Positions 33,606 through 44,567 of a DNA stretch of 64,000 nt are shown here, one piece after another. The translations under genes and the position numbers were made by a program. Numbering within the stretch: the stretch's first letter is position 1; every line of letters begins with the position of its first letter. The notes beneath the pieces were generated by a model. The model worked only from the letters and a program-made list of their open reading frames with translations, searched no databases and was not told the origin of the DNA. This DNA is from Ananas comosus (taxonomy: Eukaryota > Streptophyta > Magnoliopsida > Poales > Bromeliaceae), in the NCBI RefSeq assembly GCF_001540865.1, contig NC_033642.1, positions 4,534,171-4,598,170 of the forward strand, in the 5' to 3' direction.

Positions 33606-34243
33606 TTGCCGACTGCCGGAGCAGGGTATGTGATTTATAGTGATGCTTCTTTTAACGGATTGGGCTGTGTTTTGATGCAGGACGGGAAAGTGATCGCGTA
33701 TGCATCTCGCCAATTGAAGGATTATGAAAGGAATTACCCCACTCACGACTTGGAGTTGGCGGCCGTGGTTTTTGCATTAAAGCTATGGCGCCATTATTTA
33801 TAGGGCGAGCGGTGCGAAGTATATACGAATCACAAGAGCTTAAAGTATTTATTCACTCAGAAAGAGTTGAACTTGAGGCAGCGCAGATGGTTGGAGCTAC
33901 TCAAGGATTACGACCTGACGATTCTTTACCACCCGGGCAAGGCTAACGTGGTGGCGGATGCGCTAAGTCGGAAATCGACGGAGAACTTAGCGATGCTTGT
34001 GGTTACTCAACTGCCGTTGATCAAGCAGATGAAGCGGCTGGAGTTGGAGGTGGTGGCTCCTGATACACCTTTGAGACTTATGACTTTGGTGGTGCAATCT
34101 ACACTTATAGAAAAAATTAAAGAAAAGCAAGTCTCCGATGTTGAGTTGCAAAGGATTCAAGCTAAGATGGTTGATGGTTGCACCGGTGATTTCACTTTAG
34201 ACGGTGATGGATTGATGCGTTTCCGCGGACGACTTTGTGTACC
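33606..34243 (+). pseudogene. pol: RNase H domain of element A
   Basis: RNase H removes the RNA strand of the hybrid. The first catalytic Asp is in [12 protein letters not shown] and the Glu in [16 protein letters not shown] at 33801-33803 stands at a Tyr (element B has HYLYG). The third catalytic Asp of YTDHKSL is changed to Asn (YTNHKSL, codon near 33829). The final Asp in [10 protein letters not shown] is kept. The frame runs on to 34243 (VP of FRGRLCVP), where the Fam3 solo LTR enters. Confidence 0.9.
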
Positions 34244-34716
34244 GGCGGTGTCACGACCCGCGACCACCCGCCTATTTGGCCGAGGTCGCGACGTCGACAG
34301 CGCAGAACGAACAGGGTTTCCCCTGTACTGCGGACAGAGTCTCCCCTGTACGTTCAAGGCATCGCAATCAATACAATACAAAGGTTCCAAACAGGAACAA
34401 TATCAATCAAGATTGCAAGTGGAAGGTATCATACAACATAAACACATCCTAAGTTATTACATTCATTCACTTTCATAGTTTTTACTCACAATTTCTATTC
34501 TTTTTCATCCAAATGCAATCTAAGTTATTACAACATTTACTTACTACAAGTTTGATACATTGTATTCTTTTCATTTCCCATACCTCTAAGCTATATCGAC
34601 AGGGTACTGCTAGCTCTGGTCTCCGGGTAGGGCGCTATCTATGGATCTACGCCCTTTCCTCGCGCCGCTGCGCCGCTCTCGTGCGAACCTGTAACCCCCA
34701 AAACAACGTGGGGTGA

Positions 34717-34734
34717 GAACCAACTCCATGGTTC
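34717..34734 (-). promoter_or_regulatory. Mid-LTR hairpin (Fam3 solo LTR)
   Basis: GAACCA and TGGTTC arms, identical to the copy at 11797-11814. This shows that the C-G version is the family state, not a private mutation of one LTR. Confidence 0.65.
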
Positions 34735-36905
34735 CCAGTGGGTACGGCCACCCAAGGGAAAAGCTCGACCAAAAGGTCCAAGGAGGCACTGCAATCATGT
34801 TAGTCCAAAAACATCTATAGATATATAAATCATAATGTTAATAAGCAACTAACAGATAACATGCCTCACAACGTGCAATATGAATATTATGCAGTTCTAT
34901 GCAATCAAGCAACCATTCAGTAGATCTATTGATTCTACATTCAGCTTTACTAACTTTAGCTCATGTCATTTAGCCTCTAAGGTTCTACTACCTTAGCTCA
35001 CAACTCAAGTTCACATTGCCTCTAAGGTCTCTATTACCTTAGTTCTTACCATTATCACTAGCTTATAAGGTTTCTATTAACCTAATCGAGCTAACCACCC
35101 GACTCGGCCTCGAGTCAATCATCCACGGATAGTCCGCGCACTGGCCGCACTCTGTGACTTAACCAGCTGGCGGCGAAGTCATCGCACACGCCGAACACTG
35201 GTTCAAGTCCCTCAACTTGGCCACCTGGTGGCAAACGAATCGCACCTCACCCAACAATGGCTCAAGTCGATCTGGCGGCATAATCCACAAACTGGCTTAA
35301 CCATTCGGCGGCGAAATCGTTGCACACGCCACGTCAATGGTTCAAGCCCCGGGCGGTGATCTCAGTGCACTCACCTCCCAATCCATCCTTGGTATCAACC
35401 TCGACGGCGAAATTGTCGCACACGCCCTAGCCTTGATACCAAGGTTATCAAAGATTCTGGGATTCCGGAATCCACTTTTCACAAGTCGAGGGTCCATAGC
35501 CAACCCTATACCGTCGACCTAGCTCATCCTAGTGGCTATACCACTCTACTCATCAAACTAGGTTTCAAACACTCTAGGTTCTATGTCCATGTCACTTAAC
35601 CTAGTTATAAATGCTAGGTTCATGTCCTCGTAGCCTAGATGTCCATTTCTAGGTTTACTAGTTCGACCTAGGTTTACTAACACTAGGTTCGATGCCACAC
35701 ACCTAGATTATTCAATTCTAGGTTTACGTATTTAACCTATGTCCTTTAACACTAGGTTAGATGCCACTCGATCTACCTGACAACCTAGTTGTCCACTTAA
35801 GCATTCTACATTACCATTTTCCGTTGTCGAGTTTTCTACTCATTCTAGATTATCAATTCCCTTCATATGCATATCCTCACAATGCTACTCATGTATTTAT
35901 GCAGCTATCTAGCATTACATAGCATGCATTATATGATCTATATCATTTATATGGACCTACTTAGCATTTGCATCATATTATTAACATGCATCACTTAGCA
36001 TTAGCTACATGCGCCATTCACATGCCTCGTTCACATTTATATGCATCAACATGGGTTCTTAATCATCTTAGACATAAAGGTGACCTAGTCGCTTCGGTAA
36101 GCACAACCCACCTTAACTCGCGTTCCGATTGCTCGTCGACACTTGCAATCGGCCTCCCGCGGCCTCCCGCGGCACTCGGCACTCGTTTGGGCCCGATCTC
36201 ACAGTTGCTCTCCAAGAGCGCGCCGCTTCGCCGTCTCAAGTGCTAACGGTCTTCGCCTTGCTGCTACGGTGCTCGGGATCCAATCCCATGATTTTACGAC
36301 GTCGCCTCGGCCCTCCCGGCAGACCCGAAGCTTAAACGTCTATTTCTTTAATAACTTTGTAACGGCTCGTCAGATTGCCGAACCGTCTTCGCCAACGCGT
36401 TTTGTTACCTAGCAATTAGGTTTACAGAGGGTTGAATGAGATCAAACCCTCATATTTGCCAAAACCCCATTTCGGAGCCCTAGATTCCAATTAGGTAAAA
36501 ACCTATCTTTAAATCTCTAGATTCTAGCATTAAACATCTATTAAGCTTGCTAGGAATCCAATTAAACCATTTCTAGAGATCAAAACCCTACATCTAGGGA
36601 TTTACCATGAGAGGGCTAAGGGCTTACCTCTCAAGATGCTCCAATAGCAAGGAGGGAGAGAAGAAGGTGGAGTTGATCTCCTCCTTGATCTTCTTCTCCT
36701 TCTTCTCCTTCCTCTTCTTCTTCTCTTCTTTCTCCCCTTCTTCTTTTTCTTTTGTTTAGAGAGAGAGAGAGAGAAACGTGAGAGAGAGTGAGGGAATGAG
36801 AGAAAGAGAGAGAGAGTCCTCTCTTAACCCCCTCTCATATTGTAACATTTCCAAATAAGCCCCCCAACTCTTCTAACCTCGCAGTAGCCCGAACTGGGCA
36901 TTTTT

Positions 36906-36966
36906 CGCGTTCGGGGACTGGTCCTTGCGGTGAGGGACCGGTCCCTGAGAGACCGGTCCCCGAAGG
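36906..36966. repeat. ACCGGT palindrome cluster (Fam3 solo LTR)
   Basis: There are two intact GGGACCGGTCCC-type motifs and one variant (GGGACTGGTCC). Confidence 0.8.
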
Positions 36967-37301
36967 TCCAGAATTCAGCCTCAAGGACTTAGCCAAATTT
37001 TCAGCATTTTCGCCCGTTTTTGTCCGTTTTAGCTCGTTTGACCTCCGATTCACTTCAAATCGAACCGAGACTCTCCATACATGTTTTCAAGCATGTTTTC
37101 ATCATCTTTTCATCCACGCTAATGCCGGATTTAGCTCACGGCCCAACATAGCCTTTCGGGCTCCGTTTTCGCGCCTATGCGCACCGAAACGCCCGAATGC
37201 TTCCGAACTTCACCGAACTTCACCGGAACTATTCGAATGGCTTTCTAACCAAACGTACACCGTAACTTCATGATTTTAGAAGTCCAGTACCTTACAGGCT
37301 G

Positions 37302-38638
37302 ACTTGGGTATTAAAGAGGATATTCTTCAAGAAGCACACCGAGCATCGTATGCTATACATTCGGGAGGCACCAAGATGTACAAGAACTTGAAGTTGCTTT
37401 ACTGGTGGCCCGGGATGAAAAAGGATGTTGGTGAGTTTGTTGCCAGATGCTTAACTTGCCAACAGGTGAAAGCTGAGCACCGAGTTCCCATGAAAAAACT
37501 TCAGAGCCTACCGATTCCAGTGTGGAAGTGGGAAAAGATTACCATGGATTTCGTGATGGGATTGCCTCGCTCACAGGCCGGGCATGACGCTATTTGGGTG
37601 ATCGTGGATAGGCTGACGAAATCGGCCCATTTCATACCTATCCACACTATTTAGACTGGTGAGAGACTCAGATAGGTTTATTTGGATGAGATTGTGCGAT
37701 TGCACGGGGTACCTACTTCTATAGTATCGGATCGAGACCCCCGTTTTGTATCCCACTTTTGGAGAAGCTTATAGGATGATTTGGGTACGCGCTTGGACTT
37801 CAGCACTGCTTTCCACCCCCAGAGTGACGGGCAGTCGGAGCGTACTATACAGACTCTTGAGGACATGCTTCGAGCCTGCGTGATTGACTTCCAGGGAGAA
37901 TGGTTGCAGCATCTACAGATGGCAGAGTTTGCTTATAACAATAGTTATCAAGCAAGCATCAAGATGGCACCTTTCGAGGCACGTTATGGATGGAAGTGTA
38001 GATCGCCACTTCATTGGAGTGAAGTTGGCGAGAGATTGGCTTTAGGCCCAGATGTGCTCCAGAAGGCCGAGAACAAGGTTCGCATTGCGCGGGAGCGACT
38101 GTTGACAGCCCAGAGTAGGCAGAAGAGCTATGCTGATCGGCGTCGACAAGACTTGAAGTTTCAAGTTGGAGAACACATCTTCTTGAAAGTCTCGCTGACT
38201 CGAGGGATTAGAAGATTTGGAACCCGGGGTAAGTTGAGCCCCCGATACTTTGGACCGTATGAGGTTTCGGAGCGTGTAGGCCCGGTAGCGTATAGACTTG
38301 CTCTACCGCCGAACCTATCGGGTGTGCACAATGTATTCCATATATCGGTCCTTCGGAAGTACATCCACGACCCGGCTCATGTTTTAGACGCTACGCTTTT
38401 GGAGCTGAGAGAGGACTTGAGCTTCGAGAAACAACCTTTAAGGATTTTGGCTCGCGAAGTGAAAAGATTGCGGAACCGGGAAATTCCCTACGTGAAGGTG
38501 CTTTGGAGCAACCACGACGAGCGCGAGGCCACTTGGGAGTTGGAGAACGCACTGCGGGGCGCTACCCCATCTTTTTCAGATGGAGGCTTGAGGTACTTTG
38601 TCTTTTTCGAGTTTCGTGGACGAAACTCCTTTTTATGA
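37302..38638 (+). pseudogene. pol: Integrase and chromodomain-like tail of element A
   Basis: The zinc-binding HHCC module is intact (EAHRASYAIHSGG to ARCLTCQQ). Catalytic residues lie in [20 protein letters not shown] and [10 protein letters not shown]. Three TAG codons interrupt: 37652-37654, 37673-37675 and 37772-37774; the last two replace Gln (CAG) relative to element B. The GPY-like region (GKLSPRYFGPYEVSERVGPVAYRL) and HNVFHISVLRKY follow, then REIPYVKVLWSN...EATWELE, a chromodomain-like tail as in Del/Tekay elements. The frame ends at 38638. Confidence 0.93.
38609..38628 (+). promoter_or_regulatory. Hairpin before the polypurine tract (element A)
   Basis: GAGTTTCG pairs with CGAAACTC over the loop TGGA. 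Here it overlaps the last codons (EFRGRNSF); in element B the equivalent hairpin lies after the stop codon, so protein coding does not explain its conservation. Confidence 0.65.
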
Positions 38639-38646
38639 GGGGTGAA
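38631..38646 (+). promoter_or_regulatory. Polypurine tract, partly decayed
   Basis: TTTATGAGGGGTGAA corresponds to TTTAAGGAGGGGAG in the other two elements and abuts the 3' LTR. Confidence 0.75.
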
Positions 38647-41196
38647 TGTAGTACACTGGACCTTTGCAAATTGCGAGGTTCGAGTGTTCGAGCTGTGTTC
38701 TGAGTCCTTCCAGACTTTCTGGTGGGTCGTTGACAGTGCTCCGACCTATGGCTCGTATTCCGAGAATTGTGGTTTAAAGCTGTGTACCAAAACCCAAAAA
38801 AAGGGGATTTGGCCAACTCTCGGATAGCAATCTGGAGGTCTTGTACCGGTACAAGGTTGGTGGTTGTACCGGTACAAGGTTGATGGTTGTACCGGTACAG
38901 CCACCGGGCTTTTACCGATACAGAGCGATTGAACCCCGCCAACCCGAGCCTTGGGTTTGTGATTTTCATGGGACTTGTACCGGTACAAGGGCCCGTGTAC
39001 CGGTACAAGGTGGCAGAATTTGAGCAGTTTGAACTGCAGGGGTGTTTTTGCGATTGTGGGTCTCTTATATCAACACCCACGCCCCTAGGGCTCTCCTTTG
39101 AGCTCACCACTGCAGGGAGAAAGGTAGGGCACCTCTCCCCTTCACCCCCTTTGGATTTGATCTCTTTTTAGCTTGGGATTTAAGTGTTAATCCATCTCTT
39201 TTCCCTTTTGGTGCAATTCCACCATTGTTGAAGCTTGGAGCTTGGATTTGGAGCTTTGTTGAGGGGAGATCTTGGCATTTAGAGAGTTTAGAGCTTGGAT
39301 TGAAGCTTCTAAGAGGTAATCTACTTGTTCTCTCCCTCTAGATTGGATTTTTATTGGTGGTTTTGAGATGAAACCCTAGAATGGGGTTTTAGGGCTTATT
39401 TTGGGCATTTTGAATTTAGGACTTTTGGAGCTAAATTAATTGGATTAGAATCTTCCTTTGGGTTGGATCGGAAGGATTCTAGCTCTCTTTAGGAGCTTGA
39501 GGGAGATTTTCTACACATTAGGTGAGTTTTATCCCTTTTGCCTTGTTGGTTATGTTTAATTTTATAGTTGATCGTAATGCCCGTGTATCTCTTCGCTCAA
39601 TACTTTTAGGGTATTTTGAGACTTGTGGATAACTTCGTTTGGCGAAACGAGACACTACGCGACGGTTCGGTGGGTTTGACCTAGCCACACAATGAGAAAA
39701 TCTCATTTGTGAAGATTTGAGTATTGTTAATTGAAAAAGCATGCATATTCATATTAGATATATTTATTATGAATTTTAGAATGCTTAACATGCATACGTT
39801 ATGTATAGTAAATTTTGGACCTCTATGTGGTTGGGTGCATGCATGTGGAATGTAGCATTCTAGTGGAAACTTGGGACCATGATTCCTATTATGAAAATGA
39901 ACATTGCTTTCTTGCATTTAACCTTATGCCTAATTGTGACATTAGGGACTTTGGAAGCCTAGAGAGGCTTGGGGACTGAGGCTATTTGAGGTTTTGGGCC
40001 GATGTCATAAAGAGGCATTGGGCCCCGGGCTATAGTGAATATTGGTATTAACGTCATATTTGGAACATAGAACATGAATTGAGCTTTACTAGTTGTGATG
40101 CTTAAGTGTCATAAAGAGGCACTAAGCAAGTGAGTGTTGAGATATCATATTGTGACATAGAGCTAGACCGTTGGGTTACTAGTAGCTATTGCCATGTTTG
40201 AGACATGAGGGTTGGATACTTGAGCCTTTGACTACGCTTGCTTGCCATTTGTGCTCATTCGCACATGCTTGTGAGGGTCGCTCCCTACAAGCCGGCACTC
40301 CGGAGTTAGCCTACGCGACTTATGTTCGCTCGTGCGGTATTTGAGTGGCTACACGGTGAGTGGAAAAGACATTCCAGATAGGGATGTTTGTACCAAGTAC
40401 TAGCGCCAGTAGAACTAACTTGTAGGTCCCTAAGTTGGAAAATGGAAATTGAATCTGTTGTTGTGGTAATATAAGATAGAGGTCGAGTTGATTCTGGTTG
40501 CTTCTAGCATAGTTTTGAACCTTGAGTATACTACATACCATGTATCTAGGAGTATGTGACTTATTCTCCCATATTACAGTGTTCATAATACATATCTTAT
40601 AAATTCATAAAGAAACCGTGAAATTTAACTGTGGATGTTGGACATATATTACGCATTGAACATTCTCTTAATAAACAGTAAATTTAACATTGACATCGTA
40701 ATGTTTATGGTATAGGTAAAACTAGATAAACATGCATATTTCATACGCTTATTTATTTGATGTTTACCGTACTTATTCTTTGGCCTAGTGTGCATTGACT
40801 TGAGGTAGTAATTGCCACTGAATAATAAATTTAGTTCTCAACCCTCTGTTTATGTTTTCTTTACGAGCATTCCAACGCAGGAGAGCTAGGGAGTGAAGGC
40901 GTTGTTTGACTAGCTCTAGCGGAGTGCGAGTTGCTAGGTTACTTGAATATTTTATTTTGAAGGTGAGAGTGTACCATTGTATAGGATGACCCTTTTGTTA
41001 CTTTTTTTGGACAATATTTATCTTATTATTTCATTTTGTTATAGTATACTTTTCCTAGTGTATGAAATTAATTTTGCTCTGATATTCTAGATGTTGTTTT
41101 TCTTTGGTTATTTTTCGGCTGTGTTGAGACGCCTTATATGTGGTTACTATGGGGGTCTGGGCACCTACGGAGGCCCTGCGGTCCGGCGTGACAGGT
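38647..41196 (+). mobile_element. 3' LTR of element A
   Basis: It starts TGTAGTACACTGGACC and ends GGCGTGACA (41193), followed by GGT and the CTAGC duplicate. The first 1.69 kb is very close to the 5' LTR. From about 40336 on it loses single bases every few positions relative to the 5' copy (29400-30371), so this part is about 120 bp shorter. The mid-LTR hairpin (near 40825) is not recognisable. Confidence 0.9.
38841..39010. repeat. GTACCGGTAC palindrome cluster (element A 3' LTR)
   Basis: The same arrangement as 25169-25344; one unit has decayed to TTTACCGATAC. Confidence 0.85.
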
Positions 41197-41490
41197 CTAG
41201 CTCCCTTACCAAAGGGATGTCTTCTTGCTAAGAATATGGAAGAGAGAAAGAGACGTTGAGGTTGGGTTAAAAACTCTGAATTATATATAGGAATAAAATC
41301 TATTCTAAATAATATAATGAATAGGATAAGTATATATCTAAGATTTAATTTTCCTTTCGCTAAGGTTAATCGATCACATCTAATTTGATTCGACTTGAAT
41401 TTTAATATTAATTTGACTTATTTCATTAATGAATGCACATTTGCCCATCTCTATAATATTACTAAATTATAAGCTCTCGCTTATAACTTA
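40336..41490. other. Indel-rich, low-quality-looking stretch
   Basis: Relative to its paralogues (29400-30371 and 7540-7870), single-base losses occur every 5-20 bases. This starts and stops abruptly and crosses the boundary between element A and the copia LTR. Real mutation would not respect neither border nor age, so consensus error is likely. Confidence 0.6.
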
Positions 41491-42659
41491 TACACTTTAA
41501 TACCACTAATTTGTAACAATTACAAATTACTCCAATTATCAACATATTGACAATTAGGTCCTACTGCGATTCAATAATCGCGATCTAGCTATCCGATCAA
41601 TCACAACCATTTATGTGTGTGACCCCATAGGTTCTATTCTAACTGGTAGTGAGATATATTTTGATCACTATCAACAATATCACGGAAACTCCTTTCGGTA
41701 GATCGGAACAATTCCAACTCTGCCCAATGAGAATTATCGATCATCTAGATAATTCTCATGAGTCTCACAATCCACCAGTGACGCCTAGCAGCATGTAGTG
41801 GCATTCCAGTAGAATGAAATACTGAACCTCTTGGTGCAGTTATCGTGTGATACAATCCTTCTATCATGAGTCCCGACAAGACGGAGGTTATGGAATAACT
41901 CGTCAAACCCCATCGCCTATCATATATTAAATTCATTCGACTCGAGTTTCTAATATCAGAAACCTTTTTCCGCTATTAACTCTGCCCTGGTCAAGGTCTT
42001 CTAAACTCGGTCTCATAAATCATATAGGACTAACACCCCTATCTACCAAGTGAGATAGATTCCATCTAAGTGTGCACCCTATTCCTACAATAAACCTACT
42101 GTAGCCAACATGCACCGCAAGGACCCGAATGGCTAGGGACCAAGTGTATGTACAGTCAAACTACAGTAACCTCATTGTGAATAGCCGAGGCACCGCAGGT
42201 CAAAGTACTAGTCACATTACTGCAACATTGAATAAGTCACTGACGAGTGAGTAGACATCCAAGTGACTTCTCGGGATGGTCACGCTCGGTACCCTTGTTC
42301 TCTAACAACCACCTGCATATTCGCTTCAGTGTCCCTACATTGTCGACTCGAGACCCGTCTACCCAAAAAGGAAGCGACCTATGCACCAATCTCACCGGAT
42401 CAATCACCGCCCCCGTGATGGTCCATTGATTAGGAGCATTTAGGAATTAACCACCAATGACACATGTCTCAAATTCTCAACTCTTGAGAATATATGTCAT
42501 CATCTTATTAATTCCTTGGACGATTCACGGACACATACACAACATGAATGGAAATAAAAACCCAAATTTATTCATAATATTTTAAAGTCAAATACAAATT
42601 TATATCCTAGAAAGAATACATGTGTCAGCCTGGTTGGCTTCTAGGGCATACATCTAACA
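41197..42659 (-). mobile_element. Copia 5' LTR, outer piece
   Basis: It continues from 24982 after the duplicated CTAGC and runs to CATCTAACA at 42659, matching 7539-9025 of the 3' LTR. The next bases (CCATA, 42660-42664) would be the right target duplicate of the copia element; its left partner lies outside the window. Confidence 0.9.
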
Positions 42660-43125
42660 CCATATAGTATTACGATGTCAAGGTTTATCATTTATTAACC
42701 CAAATGTCACTACATGACGTTCATGATTACTATGTCAAGTAACAGTTACTAGTTCAAATGCACACAACCATTGCCATTATCCTATCTAGGATAGTTCACT
42801 TTTGTCCAAGTCTCAATGAGAGTTCACACTTAGTCTATTCCACTAAAGCTAAGGAAGCCACTTTCTTATGGTGTATGCATAGTTACCACAAATTATTTAT
42901 AATGCTCATGATGCAAGCCATGCACATATATCTTCCTACCCATACATCCACCTTATGGAGTAATAACAATTATGCGAGTGCTTTCATTCAATAATGCCAT
43001 ATGCAAATATTCAACTAGAATGAATGTTCCAACTTGGTTTCTTATAGATCTTACATGTACTACGTTACCATGTCCCAACTACTTGCCTACAACAAGTGTG
43101 ATATTGTCATGCAAATATATGCAAA
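42660..43125. repeat. First copy of a ~470-bp direct repeat (LTR middle)
   Basis: The stretch starting CATATAGTATTACGATGTCA to CATGCAAATATATGC recurs at 43986-44450 with few differences. It resembles the AT-rich middle of Fam1/Fam2 LTRs in minus orientation. Confidence 0.8.
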
Positions 43126-43459
43126 TGAATGTTCCAACTTGGTTTTCTCTCTTTTGTGTTTTGTTGAGAGAGAGAGAGATTTTGTATCCATGTATAGAGA
43201 CCACCTCTGTATTACATTCAGTTTTTGTACTCGGGTTTTGTTATTGTACTACCTTATGGTTTTATTTAGTGGATCTAGCTCTTTACTTATTTTCTTTTCC
43301 TTGTCATAGATACTAGATGTTGTATACTCTGATATCTCTAGATCTCTTCGTGCTGTTGCTTTATTTATTACCTTATTGTAGACGCCTTATATATTTTAGA
43401 CGTATGGCGGGTCTGGACACGCGCCGGGCGGGCTTCCGCTGGGTCCCGGGGCGTGACAG
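43126..43459 (+). mobile_element. LTR 3'-end fragment, Fam1/Fam2-like
   Basis: From about 43140 to the end TCCCGGGGCGTGACA at 43458 it matches 30080-30371 (GACGCCTTATAT, GCGGGTCTGG). It has no LTR start of its own. It lies exactly between the two copies of the direct repeat, next to unrelated LTR-middle sequence. Confidence 0.75.
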
Positions 43460-43985
43460 ATCATGTCCATGATGTTCATAATGCTACAATAAGTGACGAT
43501 ACATCTCATTACTATTCTAACCATACATTATGCCAATCAATATAAGTGTAACATACTACCACTAGGGTGTCAATGCTAACAATGACTAACATAAGGTCCA
43601 CATATGCACTATCATGCATGTCCACTAGTCCAACTGATATACATCATCTAGTAGTAGTTTTCACATTACACTTTAGGTTTCATAGTTCAATCCTCATCAT
43701 GGATCTACACGTGTGTAGTCCGGCTTGTGCCGTGCCAAAAATGGCCCCATAGTAGTCAATATTCCCACTCTAGGAATGAGCCTCCCCCACGGCATCCCAT
43801 TTCGGCGCCCAATCCTGCACGGGCGAGCTTGTGTCACATAGGCTATCTCCGGAGTGCCAGCTTGTGGGGAGCGACCCTTACAAGAATGTGTGAATGAGCA
43901 CAAAGGCAAGCAAGCGTGATCAATAGTATCCAGCTCTCGGTCATCATGTCTAAAATATGGAATACGTGGCAACGACCCCAAAGGT
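43460..43985 (-). mobile_element. LTR middle fragment, Fam1-like, minus orientation
   Basis: It contains the block GTAGTCCGGCTTGTGCCGTG ... CTATCTCCGGAGTGCC ... GGGAGCGACC that occurs in the 454-bp duplication of the left Fam1 LTR (5146-5320 and 5600-5775). Its ends are not LTR ends. Confidence 0.65.
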
Positions 43986-44567
43986 CCCATATAGTATTAC
44001 GATGTCAAGGTTTATCATTTATTAACCCAAATGTCACTACATGACGTTCATGATTACTATGTCAAGTAACAGTCACTAGTTCAAATGCACACAACCATTG
44101 CCATTATCCTATCTAGGGTAGTTCACTTTTGTCCAAGTCTCAAAGAGAGTTCACACTTAGTCTATTCCACTAAAGCTAAGGAAGTCACTTTCTTATGGTA
44201 TATGCATAGTTACCACAAATTATTTATAATGCTCATGATGCAAGCCATAAACATATATCTTTCTACCCATACCTCCACCTTATGGAGTAATAACAATTAT
44301 GCGAGTGCTTTCATTCAATAATGCCACATGCATATATTCAACTAGAATGAATGTTTCAACTTGGTTTCTTATAGATCTTACATGTACTACGTTACCATGT
44401 CCCAACTACTTGCCTACAACAAGTGTGGTATTATCATGCAAATATATGCTAAGTCTCATTCATGCACATGTCCAAGTCATATAGTTATGCTATCGATCTC
44501 AAGATCAACACCTTGTTAGTTACTAGGTCACAATGCCCTATTTCCTTGTCTACACAAGTATATTATT
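43986..44567 (-). mobile_element. Second copy of the ~470-bp repeat and LTR-middle remainder
   Basis: It continues from the preceding fragment as one LTR middle in minus orientation, and repeats 42660-43125 up to about 44450. It ends at the Fam6 LTR start. No genes are seen. Confidence 0.65.

Larger units (their letters stand above)
34249..37296 (-). mobile_element. Solo LTR, Fam3, between RNase H and integrase of element A
   Basis: Minus-strand orientation, 3048 bp: TGTAAGGTACTGG at 37296 to CGGGTCGTGACA at 34249. The flanks GGCGG (34244-34248) and GGCTG (37297-37301) are the target duplication with one mismatch. Removing the LTR and one duplicate puts the polyprotein back in frame. It contains the mid-LTR hairpin at 34717-34734, an ACCGGT pair near 36906-36966, and a CT/GA tract at 36660-36815. 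Confidence 0.93.
24983..41196 (+). mobile_element. Ty3/gypsy Del/Tekay-like element A (Fam1)
   Basis: This near-complete element has two LTRs (24983-30371 including a nested solo LTR; 38647-41196), a PBS, a leader, and one polyprotein frame from gag through protease, reverse transcriptase, RNase H, integrase and a chromodomain-like tail. It is inserted in the copia 5' LTR with target duplication CTAGC (24978-24982 and 41197-41201). Three extra bases (GGT) lie between the LTR end TGACA and the right duplicate, in an indel-rich stretch. The domain order is Ty3-type. It is dead: nine in-frame stops and an inserted solo LTR. Confidence 0.93.

Noticed and set aside
34157..34478. Continuation of the element A frame past 34243, and other open frames there
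   Set aside because: The bases after 34248 are the end of a Fam3 LTR; the apparent C-terminus is an insertion artefact.
30711..38638. TAG read as a sense codon or suppressed stop in element A
   Set aside because: Stops are scattered in conserved domains, element B has sense codons there, and a catalytic RNase H residue and the PBS are also lost, so decay is the simpler reading.
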